Source of the DNA: Hyphomonas sp. | GTDB taxonomy: Bacteria > Pseudomonadota > Alphaproteobacteria > Caulobacterales > Hyphomonadaceae | DNA length: 64,000 nt | Direction: 5' to 3' | Assembly (NCBI RefSeq): GCF_013823385.1 | Contig: NZ_PNMA01000016.1 | Coordinates: 20,989 to 84,988, forward strand | Part shown: positions 47,230 through 56,807 of the stretch, in pieces | Numbering within the stretch: the stretch's first letter is position 1 | Layout: each line of letters begins with the position of its first letter | Notes under the pieces: model-generated | What the model was told of the DNA's origin: nothing | Seen by the model: only the letters and a program-made list of their open reading frames with translations | Databases searched by the model: none | Made by a program: the position numbers and the translations under genes

Positions 47230-50109
47230 ATGCGTTTCAAACAGAACAGTTTTAATTTCCGGCTGCTGATGGGAGCAGCTGCCATCGGCCTGCTTACGAA
47301 CGGCCTGAGCGCAACGGCGCAGGAAGACGCGCCTTCGGACGAAGCAGAAAGCCGGCAGGAAACGGTTGTTGTGAAGGGCTTCCGCGGAAGTCTTCAGCAA
47401 TCCCTTGCGGTCAAACGCGCGGAAACAGGCATTGTCGACGCTATCAGCGCCGAGGACATTGCCGACTTCCCAGACCTCAATCTCGCCGAATCGCTCCAGC
47501 GTATTCCCGGCGTACAGATTGACCGGGACGGCGGCGAAGGCCGCTCCATCAACGTGCGCGGCCTCAGCTCGGACTTCGTCCGCGTCCAGATCAACGGCAT
47601 GGAGGCCCTGGCAACCACGGGCGGCCGCGATGGCCGCGCCAACCGCAACCGCCAGTTCGACTTCAACATTTTCGCCGCTGATCTGTTCAACAGCGTGAAA
47701 GTGGCCAAATCGCAGGAAGCCGCTGTCGATGAAGGCTCCCTCGGCGCAACCGTCCAGCTTCGTTCGGCCAAACCCTTCGACTTCGACGACTTCACATTCG
47801 CCACAGGCGCGCAGGCGTCCTATAACGACCTGTCGGAAGAGACCGATCCGCGCTTCACAGCGCTCATCTCCGACCGCTGGATGGACGGGCGCCTCGGCGG
47901 CCTCCTGTCAGTTGCCTATTCGACCCGCAACACATTTGAAGAGGGCTCAAGTTCGGGCCGCTTCCGGGTTCCGGCAGATGATGGCTGTGTACCGACGAGC
48001 GCCGGCGGGGTTATCACGAGCTATGTCAACACGACCCGTTGCTATCAGTCCGTTGGCACCATTACCGACGCCAGTGGAAATACGCTGACCGGCCTTGCGG
48101 CGCAGGAAGCCGCCTGGAGCGCAGCCCACCCGCGTATCCCGCGCTATGGCCGTATCAGCTATGACCGTGAGCGTCTTGGCCTTACCGGCGCCATCCAGTT
48201 CGAGCCGTGGGACGGGACGGAAATCACCTTCGACTCCCTCTACGCAAAGCTCGACCAGACCCGCAAGGAAGAGTTCCTCGAGGCCATTTCCTTTGCCCGC
48301 GAAACCGGCGTACAGGGTTTCCGCGCAGTGGACCTCGTGTCTGGCCGCGTGGACAACAACAACACACTGGTTCAGGGCACGTTCAACGATGTCGACATCC
48401 GCACGGAACAGCGGATCGACATTCTGTCGACGGAGTTCTTCCAGAACTCTATCAACATCGAGCATCAGTTTACTGACCGATTCCGGATGACAGCCATGGG
48501 CGGCGTTTCGCGCGCCATTGGCACGAACCCGCAGCAGACAACGATCTCGCTCGAAGCCTACGACATTGACGGATACTCATACGACTATTCCGATCCGAAT
48601 CTGCCGGCATTCAATTACGGCTTCGACGTGACCAATCCGGCGAACTATGTGTTCTCGTCCAGCACGGCCCTGGGGGATGCCTCGATCATCCGTCTGCGGC
48701 CTAACAAGACTTTGAACACCTACGAAACAGCCCGCATCGACCTGGAATATGACCTGACCGATGTGTTCACCGTCAGCGGCGGCGTCTCGGTCAAGGAGTT
48801 TGGTTTCCGCGTCAACGAGTGGCGCAAGCCGGTCGAGGGCGTGTCAGCAACCACGCTGGCCCAACTGGCGGCCAACGGCTATACCCTGGCCGATTACACG
48901 ACCACGATCAGCAATTTCGGCCAGGGCATGGATCTGCCCGCCGGAACGCCGACCACCTGGGTCATTCCAGACCTTAACGCGCTCAACAGCATCATCAACT
49001 TCGATTGTGATTGCGTAAACGAATATGGGGACTGGCGCCGCACGGTGTTTGCGGGCGAAACCCGCAGCGCAAACGAGAAATCGACGGGTGGGTATGTTCA
49101 GCTCGACTGGAGCACGGAAATTGCCTCCATGCCGTTCCGCGGTAACCTCGGTGTACGGTATGTCGAGACGGACCTCACCTCGGTCGGCATCCTGAGTGGG
49201 GCCGAAACAACAGCGAACTACAAGTACGATGACACGCTGCCGGCGCTCAACATGGTCCTCGAGCCCATTCCGGATTTCCTGGTGCGCTTCGCCGCTGCCA
49301 AGACGATGGCCCGTCCGAACCTGACGGCGCTGACGCCTGGTGGCTCGATCGACGCCAGCCCTCCGGGACTGTCGCTCACTGCGGGCAACCCCTATCTCGA
49401 TCCGATCCGGTCAAACAATTACGACCTTTCCTTCGAATGGTATCCCTATGAGGAAGCCCTTTTCTCGGTGGCCCTGTTCCGCAAGGAAATCGAGAGCTTC
49501 AACCAGCGTCTGCGTCAGGACATTCCGTTCTCGGAAACGGGCTTCCCCACATCCCTGCTGCAGCCTGGCGTTTCGCCTTCCGACATCTTCGCGGTGACGA
49601 CCTTCATCAACACTGAAGGGGGCGACCTGACCGGATTTGAAATCACGGCCCAAACGCCGTTCAACTTCAGCTTCATCCCGGAATACCTGCATGGCTTCGG
49701 CGCGCTCTTGAACTTCACGAAGATCGAATCTGAATTCGATTACATCGTGAACCCCACAACCGGCGCAACCGTCACACAGCCACTTGTCGGCCAATCCCCG
49801 GAATCCTTCAGCGGCACGCTCTATTATGAGCGCGGTCCTTTTGAAGCGCGGATTTCGACGACCTGGCGGGATGAGTATCTGACAACCGTTCCGGCGAGCA
49901 GCGGCAACGATGTGGAAGGCAAGGCGGCAACGCTGAACCTCGACTTCTCCGCCTCATACCAGCTGTCGGAGAAGATCGCGCTCACCTTCGAGGCGATCAA
50001 CCTGACGGACGTGTATGACGAGCGCTGGATCAGCTCGGACCGTCAGAACAACCTCAACTATGAGCATACCGGCCGCGAATTCGTTCTCGGTGTACGCTAC
50101 CGCTACTAA
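47230..50109 (+). CDS. TonB-dependent receptor, probable oligogalacturonide uptake
   Basis: 959 aa; plug ETVVVKGFRGSLQQSLAVKRAETGIVDAISAEDIADFPDLNLAESLQRIPGVQIDRDGGEGRSINVRGL; C-terminal aromatic GVRYRY. Confidence 0.93.
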   Translation: MRFKQNSFNFRLLMGAAAIGLLTNGLSATAQEDAPSDEAESRQETVVVKGFRGSLQQSLAVKRAETGIVDAISAEDIADFPDLNLAESLQRIPGVQIDRDGGEGRSINVRGLSSDFVRVQINGMEALATTGGRDGRANRNRQFDFNIFAADLFNSVKVAKSQEAAVDEGSLGATVQLRSAKPFDFDDFTFATGAQASYNDLSEETDPRFTALISDRWMDGRLGGLLSVAYSTRNTFEEGSSSGRFRVPADDGCVPTSAGGVITSYVNTTRCYQSVGTITDASGNTLTGLAAQEAAWSAAHPRIPRYGRISYDRERLGLTGAIQFEPWDGTEITFDSLYAKLDQTRKEEFLEAISFARETGVQGFRAVDLVSGRVDNNNTLVQGTFNDVDIRTEQRIDILSTEFFQNSINIEHQFTDRFRMTAMGGVSRAIGTNPQQTTISLEAYDIDGYSYDYSDPNLPAFNYGFDVTNPANYVFSSSTALGDASIIRLRPNKTLNTYETARIDLEYDLTDVFTVSGGVSVKEFGFRVNEWRKPVEGVSATTLAQLAANGYTLADYTTTISNFGQGMDLPAGTPTTWVIPDLNALNSIINFDCDCVNEYGDWRRTVFAGETRSANEKSTGGYVQLDWSTEIASMPFRGNLGVRYVETDLTSVGILSGAETTANYKYDDTLPALNMVLEPIPDFLVRFAAAKTMARPNLTALTPGGSIDASPPGLSLTAGNPYLDPIRSNNYDLSFEWYPYEEALFSVALFRKEIESFNQRLRQDIPFSETGFPTSLLQPGVSPSDIFAVTTFINTEGGDLTGFEITAQTPFNFSFIPEYLHGFGALLNFTKIESEFDYIVNPTTGATVTQPLVGQSPESFSGTLYYERGPFEARISTTWRDEYLTTVPASSGNDVEGKAATLNLDFSASYQLSEKIALTFEAINLTDVYDERWISSDRQNNLNYEHTGREFVLGVRYRY

Positions 50110-50184
50110 CCCGAGGCATGGGTTGGGAGGCCTCTGTGCTCACTCCCTGGCGCCGTGTGCCGCGACCTGACCTGGCCTCTAAAG

Positions 50185-50217
50185 CCGGCGGTTTCATCCA
50201 GAAGCCGCCGGTCATTT
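50185..50217 (+). terminator. Intraoperonic hairpin followed by a T-tract between TonB receptor and GH43 genes
   Basis: CCGGCGGTTTC-atcca-GAAGCCGCCGG-tcaTTTTTT; about 13 bp before the GH43 ATG. Confidence 0.7.
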
Positions 50218-50232
50218 TTTGGAGATATCTTC

Positions 50233-51900
50233 ATGGCCGGCCTATCCAGACGCTCTGCCCTGTTGACGCTTGGCGCCCTGCCATTGGCGGCAGGTTGCGC
50301 CTCCCGAACGAGCCTGGCGCCTTCCCTTCCGATGACTGAAGCGCTTGCCCCGCCCAGCGCAGGCCGTGAAGGCCTTTTGTCCGTATCCGGAAAGGACTGG
50401 CAGCATCTGTCCTGGCCCGGCGGCTTTGAAGGCCAGCGCCGCGCCGATCTCGGCAATGGCGCCTTCCTCAACCCCGTCTTCTCTGGCGACCGGCCAGACC
50501 CCAGCGTACTGCGCGACGGCGACACTTACTACATGACCTTCTCCACCTTCGACGCCTATCCGGGCCTGACGATCTGGAAATCGAAGGATCTGGTAAACTG
50601 GTCCCCCCTAACGGCAGCCTTGAAGACACCCATTGGCTCGGTCTGGGCGCCGGAGCTCTGCAAGCATGACGGCCGGTATTTCCTCTATATCCCCGCCCGC
50701 TTCCCGGATTACCGCTCGAACTATGTGATCTGGGCCGACCGGATCGAAGGACCGTGGAGCGAACCGGTCGACCTGAAACTCCCCGGCCATATCGACCCCG
50801 GCCATGCCGTGGGCGAAGATGGCCAGCGCTACCTCTTCCTCAGCGGCGGCGACAGGGTTCGTCTCACCCCGGACGGTCTTGCGACCATGGGCGAGGTTGA
50901 GCATGTCTATGATCCGTGGCGATATCCAGACAACTGGACCGTCGAAGCCTTCGCGCCCGAAGGGCCGAAGATCACGCGCCGGGGTGATTACTTCTACATG
51001 ATCACGGCTGTCGGCGGCACGGCCGGCCCGCCAACTGGCCATATGGTCATTGTGGCGCGCTCCCGCTCCATTCATGGTCCGTGGGAGGATTGCCCGAATA
51101 ATCCGATTGTCCGCACGTGGTCCGCCGAGGAAAAGTGGTGGTCCCGGGGGCATGCCACCCTGGTCGAGGGGCCGGATGGTCAGTGGTGGATGGCCTATCA
51201 TGGCTATGAAAACGGCTTCTGGACGCTCGGGCGGCAGATGCTTCTCGATCCGGTCAGCTGGAGCGCGGATGGCTGGCCAATTGCCGAAGGCGGAGACCTT
51301 TCCCGGCCCATCCGCATGCCCGCCCCGACAGGCAGCCACAGCCATGGTCAGGCGCTGTCAGATGATTTCAGCACAAACCGCCTTGGAACCCTCTGGACCT
51401 TTTATGATCCGGCAGCTGACGAAAGCAGCCGGTTCCAGATCACTCCCGAGGGTCTGCGCCTGGCCGCCAAGGGCACAGGCCCAAATGACGCCTCGCCCCT
51501 CTGCCTGATCGCAGGCGAACTTGCCTATGAAATCGAAGCCGACATCGAAATCAGCAATGGTGCGGAAGCTGGTCTCCTGCTGTTCTACAGCAAGCGGCTA
51601 TATGCCGGCCTCGGCTTGAACGCTGAAGGCCTGGTGATGCACCGCTATGGGCGGCCGCGCCGCGGCCGCGCGCCTGAAGGGCATGGCAACCGCCTGAGAA
51701 TACGCATCCGGAACGATCATCACATCGTCACGATCCATACCAGCCGTGATGGCGAAAACTGGCAGAAATACGCGGTCCAAATGGAAGTCTCAGGCTACCA
51801 TCACAACACCGATGGCGACTTTCTGAGCCTGCGCCCAGCCCTCTATGCATCCGGCGCCGGGTCGGCGCTCATCCGCTCCGTCAAGTTCCGGGCTGTCTAG
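50233..51900 (+). CDS. Glycoside hydrolase family 43-like lipoprotein
   Basis: SRRSALLTLGALPLAAGCAS signal; GDRPDPSVLRDGDTYYMTFSTFDAYPGLTIWKSKDLVNW, GSVWAPELCKHDGRYFLYIPA; C-terminal beta-sandwich. Confidence 0.88.
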   Translation: MAGLSRRSALLTLGALPLAAGCASRTSLAPSLPMTEALAPPSAGREGLLSVSGKDWQHLSWPGGFEGQRRADLGNGAFLNPVFSGDRPDPSVLRDGDTYYMTFSTFDAYPGLTIWKSKDLVNWSPLTAALKTPIGSVWAPELCKHDGRYFLYIPARFPDYRSNYVIWADRIEGPWSEPVDLKLPGHIDPGHAVGEDGQRYLFLSGGDRVRLTPDGLATMGEVEHVYDPWRYPDNWTVEAFAPEGPKITRRGDYFYMITAVGGTAGPPTGHMVIVARSRSIHGPWEDCPNNPIVRTWSAEEKWWSRGHATLVEGPDGQWWMAYHGYENGFWTLGRQMLLDPVSWSADGWPIAEGGDLSRPIRMPAPTGSHSHGQALSDDFSTNRLGTLWTFYDPAADESSRFQITPEGLRLAAKGTGPNDASPLCLIAGELAYEIEADIEISNGAEAGLLLFYSKRLYAGLGLNAEGLVMHRYGRPRRGRAPEGHGNRLRIRIRNDHHIVTIHTSRDGENWQKYAVQMEVSGYHHNTDGDFLSLRPALYASGAGSALIRSVKFRAV

Positions 51901-53468
51901 CTGCCCCACTGGATGAAGGGCACTTTGGCAAAGAGGGCGCGTTCATTCCCGCGCGGGTCATTGGCGGCGTAAACGCTCTCGCCAAAGATCATCGTCTCCC
52001 GCGCGGCGAGCGTATGGCGTGGCCAATGCGGGATGCCGGAATGGTTCGGGTCTCCGCTCCGGGCGAGCGAGATGAAGGCGCCGGAGAGAGCATTGGCAAC
52101 CTGCAGGGCGCGCGTCCGCTCGCCGGGCATTGCGCCGGGCTTGTCAAGGTTCAGGAACGCATAACCTATATCCACCATGTGCGGCGCGCCCCAACGGCCA
52201 CCATCCGCCGTCCACGGAAGATCAAACCGGTAGACCCAGCTCGGCCCGCCTTCCCGCGCCCGCGCGTCGGCCTCCTCGACTTGCCCCCGCCAGGACCGTG
52301 CTGCCGTGGTTGCCGCAAAGAAAATGCCAGCCGGCGTGCGATCAGGGTAGAAGCCGCGATAGGCCGCTGCCACTTCATGGGGATCAATGTCACAGCGTAT
52401 GTGCCGGGCAAGCGCGCCGGGAAGGTCGTCCCAGCCGAGATCAAACATCTCCGGCGCGCCGCGCCCGATCAGGTTTCGCGTCTCGTCCAGCGTATTGCCA
52501 AGGATCATCGGAATGGCAGCCGATTGCGGCGGCGCATCTGGCCAGAAGGGGTGCCGTGTCAGAAGGCGCCCGTCCATTACCGGGCCGAAATAAATCTGGA
52601 ACTCCGGGTTCACCGGATCGCGCAGGTCCAGCGCCTCGATGATCCGATCTGCGGGAACAGCTGCCAGCGCCGCCGCATCGCCCTGCGCAATTCCCATCCG
52701 TTCAAGGAAGGCTTCCGCTCGCCGCTTTGCATTCAGCGGGCCAGAGGCGGTCACTTGCTGCCCGCTCATGGTTGCAACCGAATGGAAAAGCCTCTGGGCA
52801 GCCGGCGCCGCCATGAGCGTCGCAATTTTTGCCCCGCCGCCCGATTGGCCAAACAGCATGACCCGGCCCGGATCGCCGCCAAAAGCCGCGACATTCTCCT
52901 TCACCCATTGGAGCGCCAGGATTATGTCCCATTGCCCGGCATTGCCGGAATTAGGATATGCCTCCGGCATGAGTTGCCCAAGTGAGAGATAGCCGAAGGC
53001 GTTCAGGCGATGATTGATCGTGATGACCACCACATCGCCGCGTGCGGCCAGCCGGGCGCCATCATAAAGCGCGTCAGACCCAGAACCGGAATTATAGGCG
53101 CCGCCATGGATGTAGAGCATCACGGGCCGGTTGCCGCCCGCGCTCGCCTCCGGCGTCCATACATTCAGGAAAAGGCAGTCCTCGGATTGATCTGGCTCAC
53201 TGCCGCGTTGGGGTGAAGCGGCGCCATAATTCACGGTACGGACGGTCTCTAGCCAGGGCGCGGGCCGCCGGGGCCGTGCAAACCGCGTGGTGGCTGTGTC
53301 CGCCCCATAACGAATGCCGCGAAACACGGCCACGCCGCCTGCGTGCACGCCGGAAACGGGTCCATTGCTTGTCGCCACGACAGGGTCTTCACGCCCGCCG
53401 GCCCGCGCCGTAAGGGCGATCCCGGCGCTCCCGATGGCCGCCAGCACCGCCCGGCGGCTCACTTGCAT
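51897..53468 (-). CDS. Type-B carboxylesterase family
   Basis: SRRAVLAAIGSAG Tat-like signal; SEDCLFLNVWTPEA, VMLYIHGGAYNSGSG, DPGRVMLFGQSGGGAKIATLMA. Confidence 0.92.
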   Translation of the reverse strand: MQVSRRAVLAAIGSAGIALTARAGGREDPVVATSNGPVSGVHAGGVAVFRGIRYGADTATTRFARPRRPAPWLETVRTVNYGAASPQRGSEPDQSEDCLFLNVWTPEASAGGNRPVMLYIHGGAYNSGSGSDALYDGARLAARGDVVVITINHRLNAFGYLSLGQLMPEAYPNSGNAGQWDIILALQWVKENVAAFGGDPGRVMLFGQSGGGAKIATLMAAPAAQRLFHSVATMSGQQVTASGPLNAKRRAEAFLERMGIAQGDAAALAAVPADRIIEALDLRDPVNPEFQIYFGPVMDGRLLTRHPFWPDAPPQSAAIPMILGNTLDETRNLIGRGAPEMFDLGWDDLPGALARHIRCDIDPHEVAAAYRGFYPDRTPAGIFFAATTAARSWRGQVEEADARAREGGPSWVYRFDLPWTADGGRWGAPHMVDIGYAFLNLDKPGAMPGERTRALQVANALSGAFISLARSGDPNHSGIPHWPRHTLAARETMIFGESVYAANDPRGNERALFAKVPFIQWGS

Positions 53469-54637
53469 GCGGCGCCCTCCACCGGCTCCGACAACACCCG
53501 GCAATGCCAGCTCGGATATTCCCTGGCCACCAGCCTGGCAGGCCATGTCCCATACCAGCTATATCCCGTGCGGCGCTCCGGATCGATCTGGTCGTAGCGT
53601 TCCACACGAACGCCATCCCGGTTGGCCAGAACGACGCTGTTGTCTTCCAGGTCGTAGAAACGGGCCCAGAGTGGCGGCGCCCCCGGATCTTCCACCAGCC
53701 GCCGGTCAAAATCCGCATCATGGAACTGGTATTCCGTTGTCTGATCGAGCGTTACAGTCTCAAGACGAACGCCTGTCAGCTTCACCCACTCAAGCCACTG
53801 CGCGGCGCCCTTCACACTCGCGATGATTTCGGGCGACGGCGCCTCGATGGACATCAGATAGCGCAGGATCGCCACCGTTTCTTCCGAGACCATTCCCGGC
53901 AATTCAAAGCTGCGCCCGCCCATCGGCTGCAGCGTGACGGGGTCATACTGCCCGGCCCAGCCGGCCAGCGTCTCGCCCTGGCGCACCTGAAGTTTCAGAA
54001 GGCAGGCCTCGCCGCGCGCTAAGGCAGCGGCCGCCTGCGCCCGCGTTTCTTCGTCAAACCCGTCCATCGGCGCGCGCGCTTCGGCAATCCGCCGCAGCAG
54101 TGCCAGCGGCCCCGAAAACACTTCATCAGCCACCGTGATGCGCCCCTGATAGGCCGACTGCGGAGGAAGCGTGTGGGGCCAGCCACCACAGGATTGCATC
54201 TGGTTGGCTAGCAGGTAGTCCAGCCCGCGCTGCGCGCCTTCCAGGTAACGCTTGTCTCCCAGGCGGGCATGGGCGCCCATCAGATATTCGATCTGGGTAT
54301 AGACATTTCGGTTGTCGAAGCTGCCGCCTGACTCCGCCTTCTCTGCCCTCAGCGCTTCAATATCGGCCGGCGTCAGCACCTGCAGCGGATCACGGTTCTG
54401 CACCCAGCCGCCATGATCGCGCTGGAGCAGTAACAGATTGTCCGCAATTGCCCTTGTGTCGGCGGGGTCATGGCGCGGATAGTCCTGCCCGCGCTTCATC
54501 TGCCAGTGATGGATCGCGTCCTGGAACCCGTCGAGCGGAAGGGGCGCCTCGGCAAGGGCCGCGCCCGCAAAAGTCAAAACTGCGCCAGCCGCAAACAGAG
54601 CGCGCAGGGCTGCTTTCCCCGATTTCCCGATTGGCAT
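53459..54637 (-). CDS. Pectate lyase (PL10-like)
   Basis: DGGWVQNRDPLQ-like region, SGGSFDNRNVYTQIEYLMGAHARLGDKRYLEGAQRGLDYLLANQMQSCGGWPHTLP; signal peptide. Confidence 0.87.
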   Translation of the reverse strand: MPIGKSGKAALRALFAAGAVLTFAGAALAEAPLPLDGFQDAIHHWQMKRGQDYPRHDPADTRAIADNLLLLQRDHGGWVQNRDPLQVLTPADIEALRAEKAESGGSFDNRNVYTQIEYLMGAHARLGDKRYLEGAQRGLDYLLANQMQSCGGWPHTLPPQSAYQGRITVADEVFSGPLALLRRIAEARAPMDGFDEETRAQAAAALARGEACLLKLQVRQGETLAGWAGQYDPVTLQPMGGRSFELPGMVSEETVAILRYLMSIEAPSPEIIASVKGAAQWLEWVKLTGVRLETVTLDQTTEYQFHDADFDRRLVEDPGAPPLWARFYDLEDNSVVLANRDGVRVERYDQIDPERRTGYSWYGTWPARLVAREYPSWHCRVLSEPVEGAACK

Positions 54638-54681
54638 CCCGGCCTTCCTCCATTGCGGCTATGTTGCCGCTCCGGACAGAA

Positions 54682-54699
54682 AATGACACCGGTGACATT
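54682..54699. promoter_or_regulatory. ACCGGT-centred operator, site 6 (upstream of PL10 lyase)
   Basis: AATGACACCGGTGACATT. Confidence 0.65.
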
Positions 54700-54736
54700 T
54701 TGCGTCAAGAGACGTGACCCGACCCTGGGTGGAGCC

Positions 54737-55657
54737 CTACTCGGCCGCCACCATCTGCCCGGCGTCATCCTTGCGGACGGCGCGGCGGATCACATCGAAA
54801 TAATCCCGCGAGATGCAATCGGCGCCCTCATAATAGCCGCGCTCGGCCAGCAGCATGTGCAGCTTGCGCAGATTATAGGGCGGGATGTGCGCGAAGAGGT
54901 GGTGTTCCAGATGGAAGTTCACATTGTTGGGCGCCACGAAAACGCGCTGCCAGAAGGGGGCGAGGGTCGTGCCGGTATTCAGGCGCGCGTCGCGGCTGGT
55001 GCGGTCCAGCGCCGTGCCATGCTCGCCGATCTGGCGCAGGCGCACGATGGCCGGATAGACGAAAATCTCTGCCGCCCACCACATCAGATATGCCCAGGGC
55101 GCGCCCGCCAGCGTCAGTACACTGAGCAGCAGAATGTGAAAGGCAAGCCAGGGCCAGTTCCGCGACAGCCGGAAGCTGCGGATCTTGCGCAGCGTGTCGC
55201 GGTATCCCGTCTGGCCGGTGAGATCGCGCACGAATTTGCGGCGCAGGCTTTCGGCCGGAACCGGATAATTCTTCACGAAGATGATGTCGGGATCGTCGGG
55301 CGTGCCGGCATACTGGTGATGTTTGAGATGGTAGGCCCGGTAGGCGGCCAGCGAGATGTTCATCGGCGCGCCAACGATCCAGTGGCCGACAAACTCGTCC
55401 ACCGCCTTGCTCTTGAAGAAGGCGTGGTGGGCGCAGTCATGATTGATGATGCCGAGGCCAAGCTGGCGCCCGCCCAGGATGAGGATGCCCAGGAGGATGG
55501 TGAAGGGGTTTGGCCACACGATGGCGATCGCAAACGCCGCCGCAATCAACCCCCAGTTCCACACAAGGGTTGCCAGCGCCTTTACATCGGATTTCTGCCG
55601 CAGCGCATTCAGGTCGTCTTTTGACAGGACGTCGGAAATCTTGGCTAAAGACTGCAT
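54737..55657 (-). CDS. Fatty acid desaturase
   Basis: 306 aa; His boxes HDCAHH, HLKHH, HLEHH. Confidence 0.9.
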   Translation of the reverse strand: MQSLAKISDVLSKDDLNALRQKSDVKALATLVWNWGLIAAAFAIAIVWPNPFTILLGILILGGRQLGLGIINHDCAHHAFFKSKAVDEFVGHWIVGAPMNISLAAYRAYHLKHHQYAGTPDDPDIIFVKNYPVPAESLRRKFVRDLTGQTGYRDTLRKIRSFRLSRNWPWLAFHILLLSVLTLAGAPWAYLMWWAAEIFVYPAIVRLRQIGEHGTALDRTSRDARLNTGTTLAPFWQRVFVAPNNVNFHLEHHLFAHIPPYNLRKLHMLLAERGYYEGADCISRDYFDVIRRAVRKDDAGQMVAAE

Positions 55658-55708
55658 GCACGGCCTCCCATTATGTGTTCTGAAACCCTTATTACCTAAA
55701 ATGACGCA

Positions 55709-56542
55709 ATGAGTCAATTCTCGTATCATTTCGCCCCGCTTCCGGTGGAGGCCCTGTCGGCCCGCGCGCTGATCCTGTCGCTGATCGCCAGCATCGGCAC
55801 CGGCCGGCAGATGATTGCCGGGCTGATCCATGCCGGCGCGCTGTTCGGCATCGAACCGGCCACCATGCGGGTGGCGGCCACGCGGCTGCTGAAGGAGGGT
55901 CTGCTGGAAAGTCCCGAGCGCGGCCTCTACGTGCCCGGCCCCCGGGCGCAGGCGCTGACCCGGCGCGTGCAGCAATGGCAGGATGTGGCCGCCAAGATGG
56001 TGCCCTGGAATGGCGACTGGCTGGTGGCGATGACCCATCCGCTGGGCCGCCGGGACCGCAAGCAGCTGCGCAACCGGGAGCGTGCGCTTGCCCTCTTCGG
56101 CTATCAGCAGGCCGAGGCAGGTCTCTGGGTGCGTCCGGCAAACCTCGCCCGCGCCCTGCCCGATCATCAGCAGGATCTCACCGGCATCGGCGCCGATGAA
56201 ACGATGCCGATTCTGCGTGTTGCTGAAAGGACTGCGCCCGGAATGCAGGACTGGGCCGGGCTCTGGTCTGCGGCAGACCTCGAACACTCCTATCAGGCAG
56301 CCATCCGTGCCATGACGGAAAGCCTTGAGCGCCTGCCCCGGCTCAGCCTGGCTGATGCGGCGCGGGAGACGCTGCTGACCGGCCAGGCGGTGATCCGGGC
56401 GATCAACTTCGATCCCCTGCTGCCGCCTGAGCTTGGCAATCAGAAGCTGTTCCTGGAAATGGTCGATGCGATGCGCGCCTATAATGAGCGGGGGCAGGAT
56501 TGCTGGCGGGCCTACAATGCGGCCGTCCCCTCCGAGGCCTGA
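55709..56542 (+). CDS. PaaX-family-like transcriptional regulator
   Basis: LSARALILSLIAS...LIHAGALFGIEPATMRVAATRLLKEGLLES; PaaX-like central and C-terminal regions. Confidence 0.75.
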   Translation: MSQFSYHFAPLPVEALSARALILSLIASIGTGRQMIAGLIHAGALFGIEPATMRVAATRLLKEGLLESPERGLYVPGPRAQALTRRVQQWQDVAAKMVPWNGDWLVAMTHPLGRRDRKQLRNRERALALFGYQQAEAGLWVRPANLARALPDHQQDLTGIGADETMPILRVAERTAPGMQDWAGLWSAADLEHSYQAAIRAMTESLERLPRLSLADAARETLLTGQAVIRAINFDPLLPPELGNQKLFLEMVDAMRAYNERGQDCWRAYNAAVPSEA

Positions 56543-56807
56543 ATACCTGACGGCCTGGCTGTGCCATCATGAGACAGATGGAAACTTCGTTTGACTTCCG
56601 GGCATAACAGGCGCATAGGCCCGCTTGTTAAGGCGGTTAAGCTGCCTGGGCGGGTCTGCGTGAGCGAGCAAGTCAGAGTAATCTGAAACGTTCCAGACCC
56701 TTCCTTAGAGACAATTCACCCCACGTCCTGAATCACGCCGGGCCGTTATTTGCCCCCTCGCTGGCTGCCGTCCGTGCAGTTCCGGCGGCTTTCTGACGAA
56801 AGACTTC

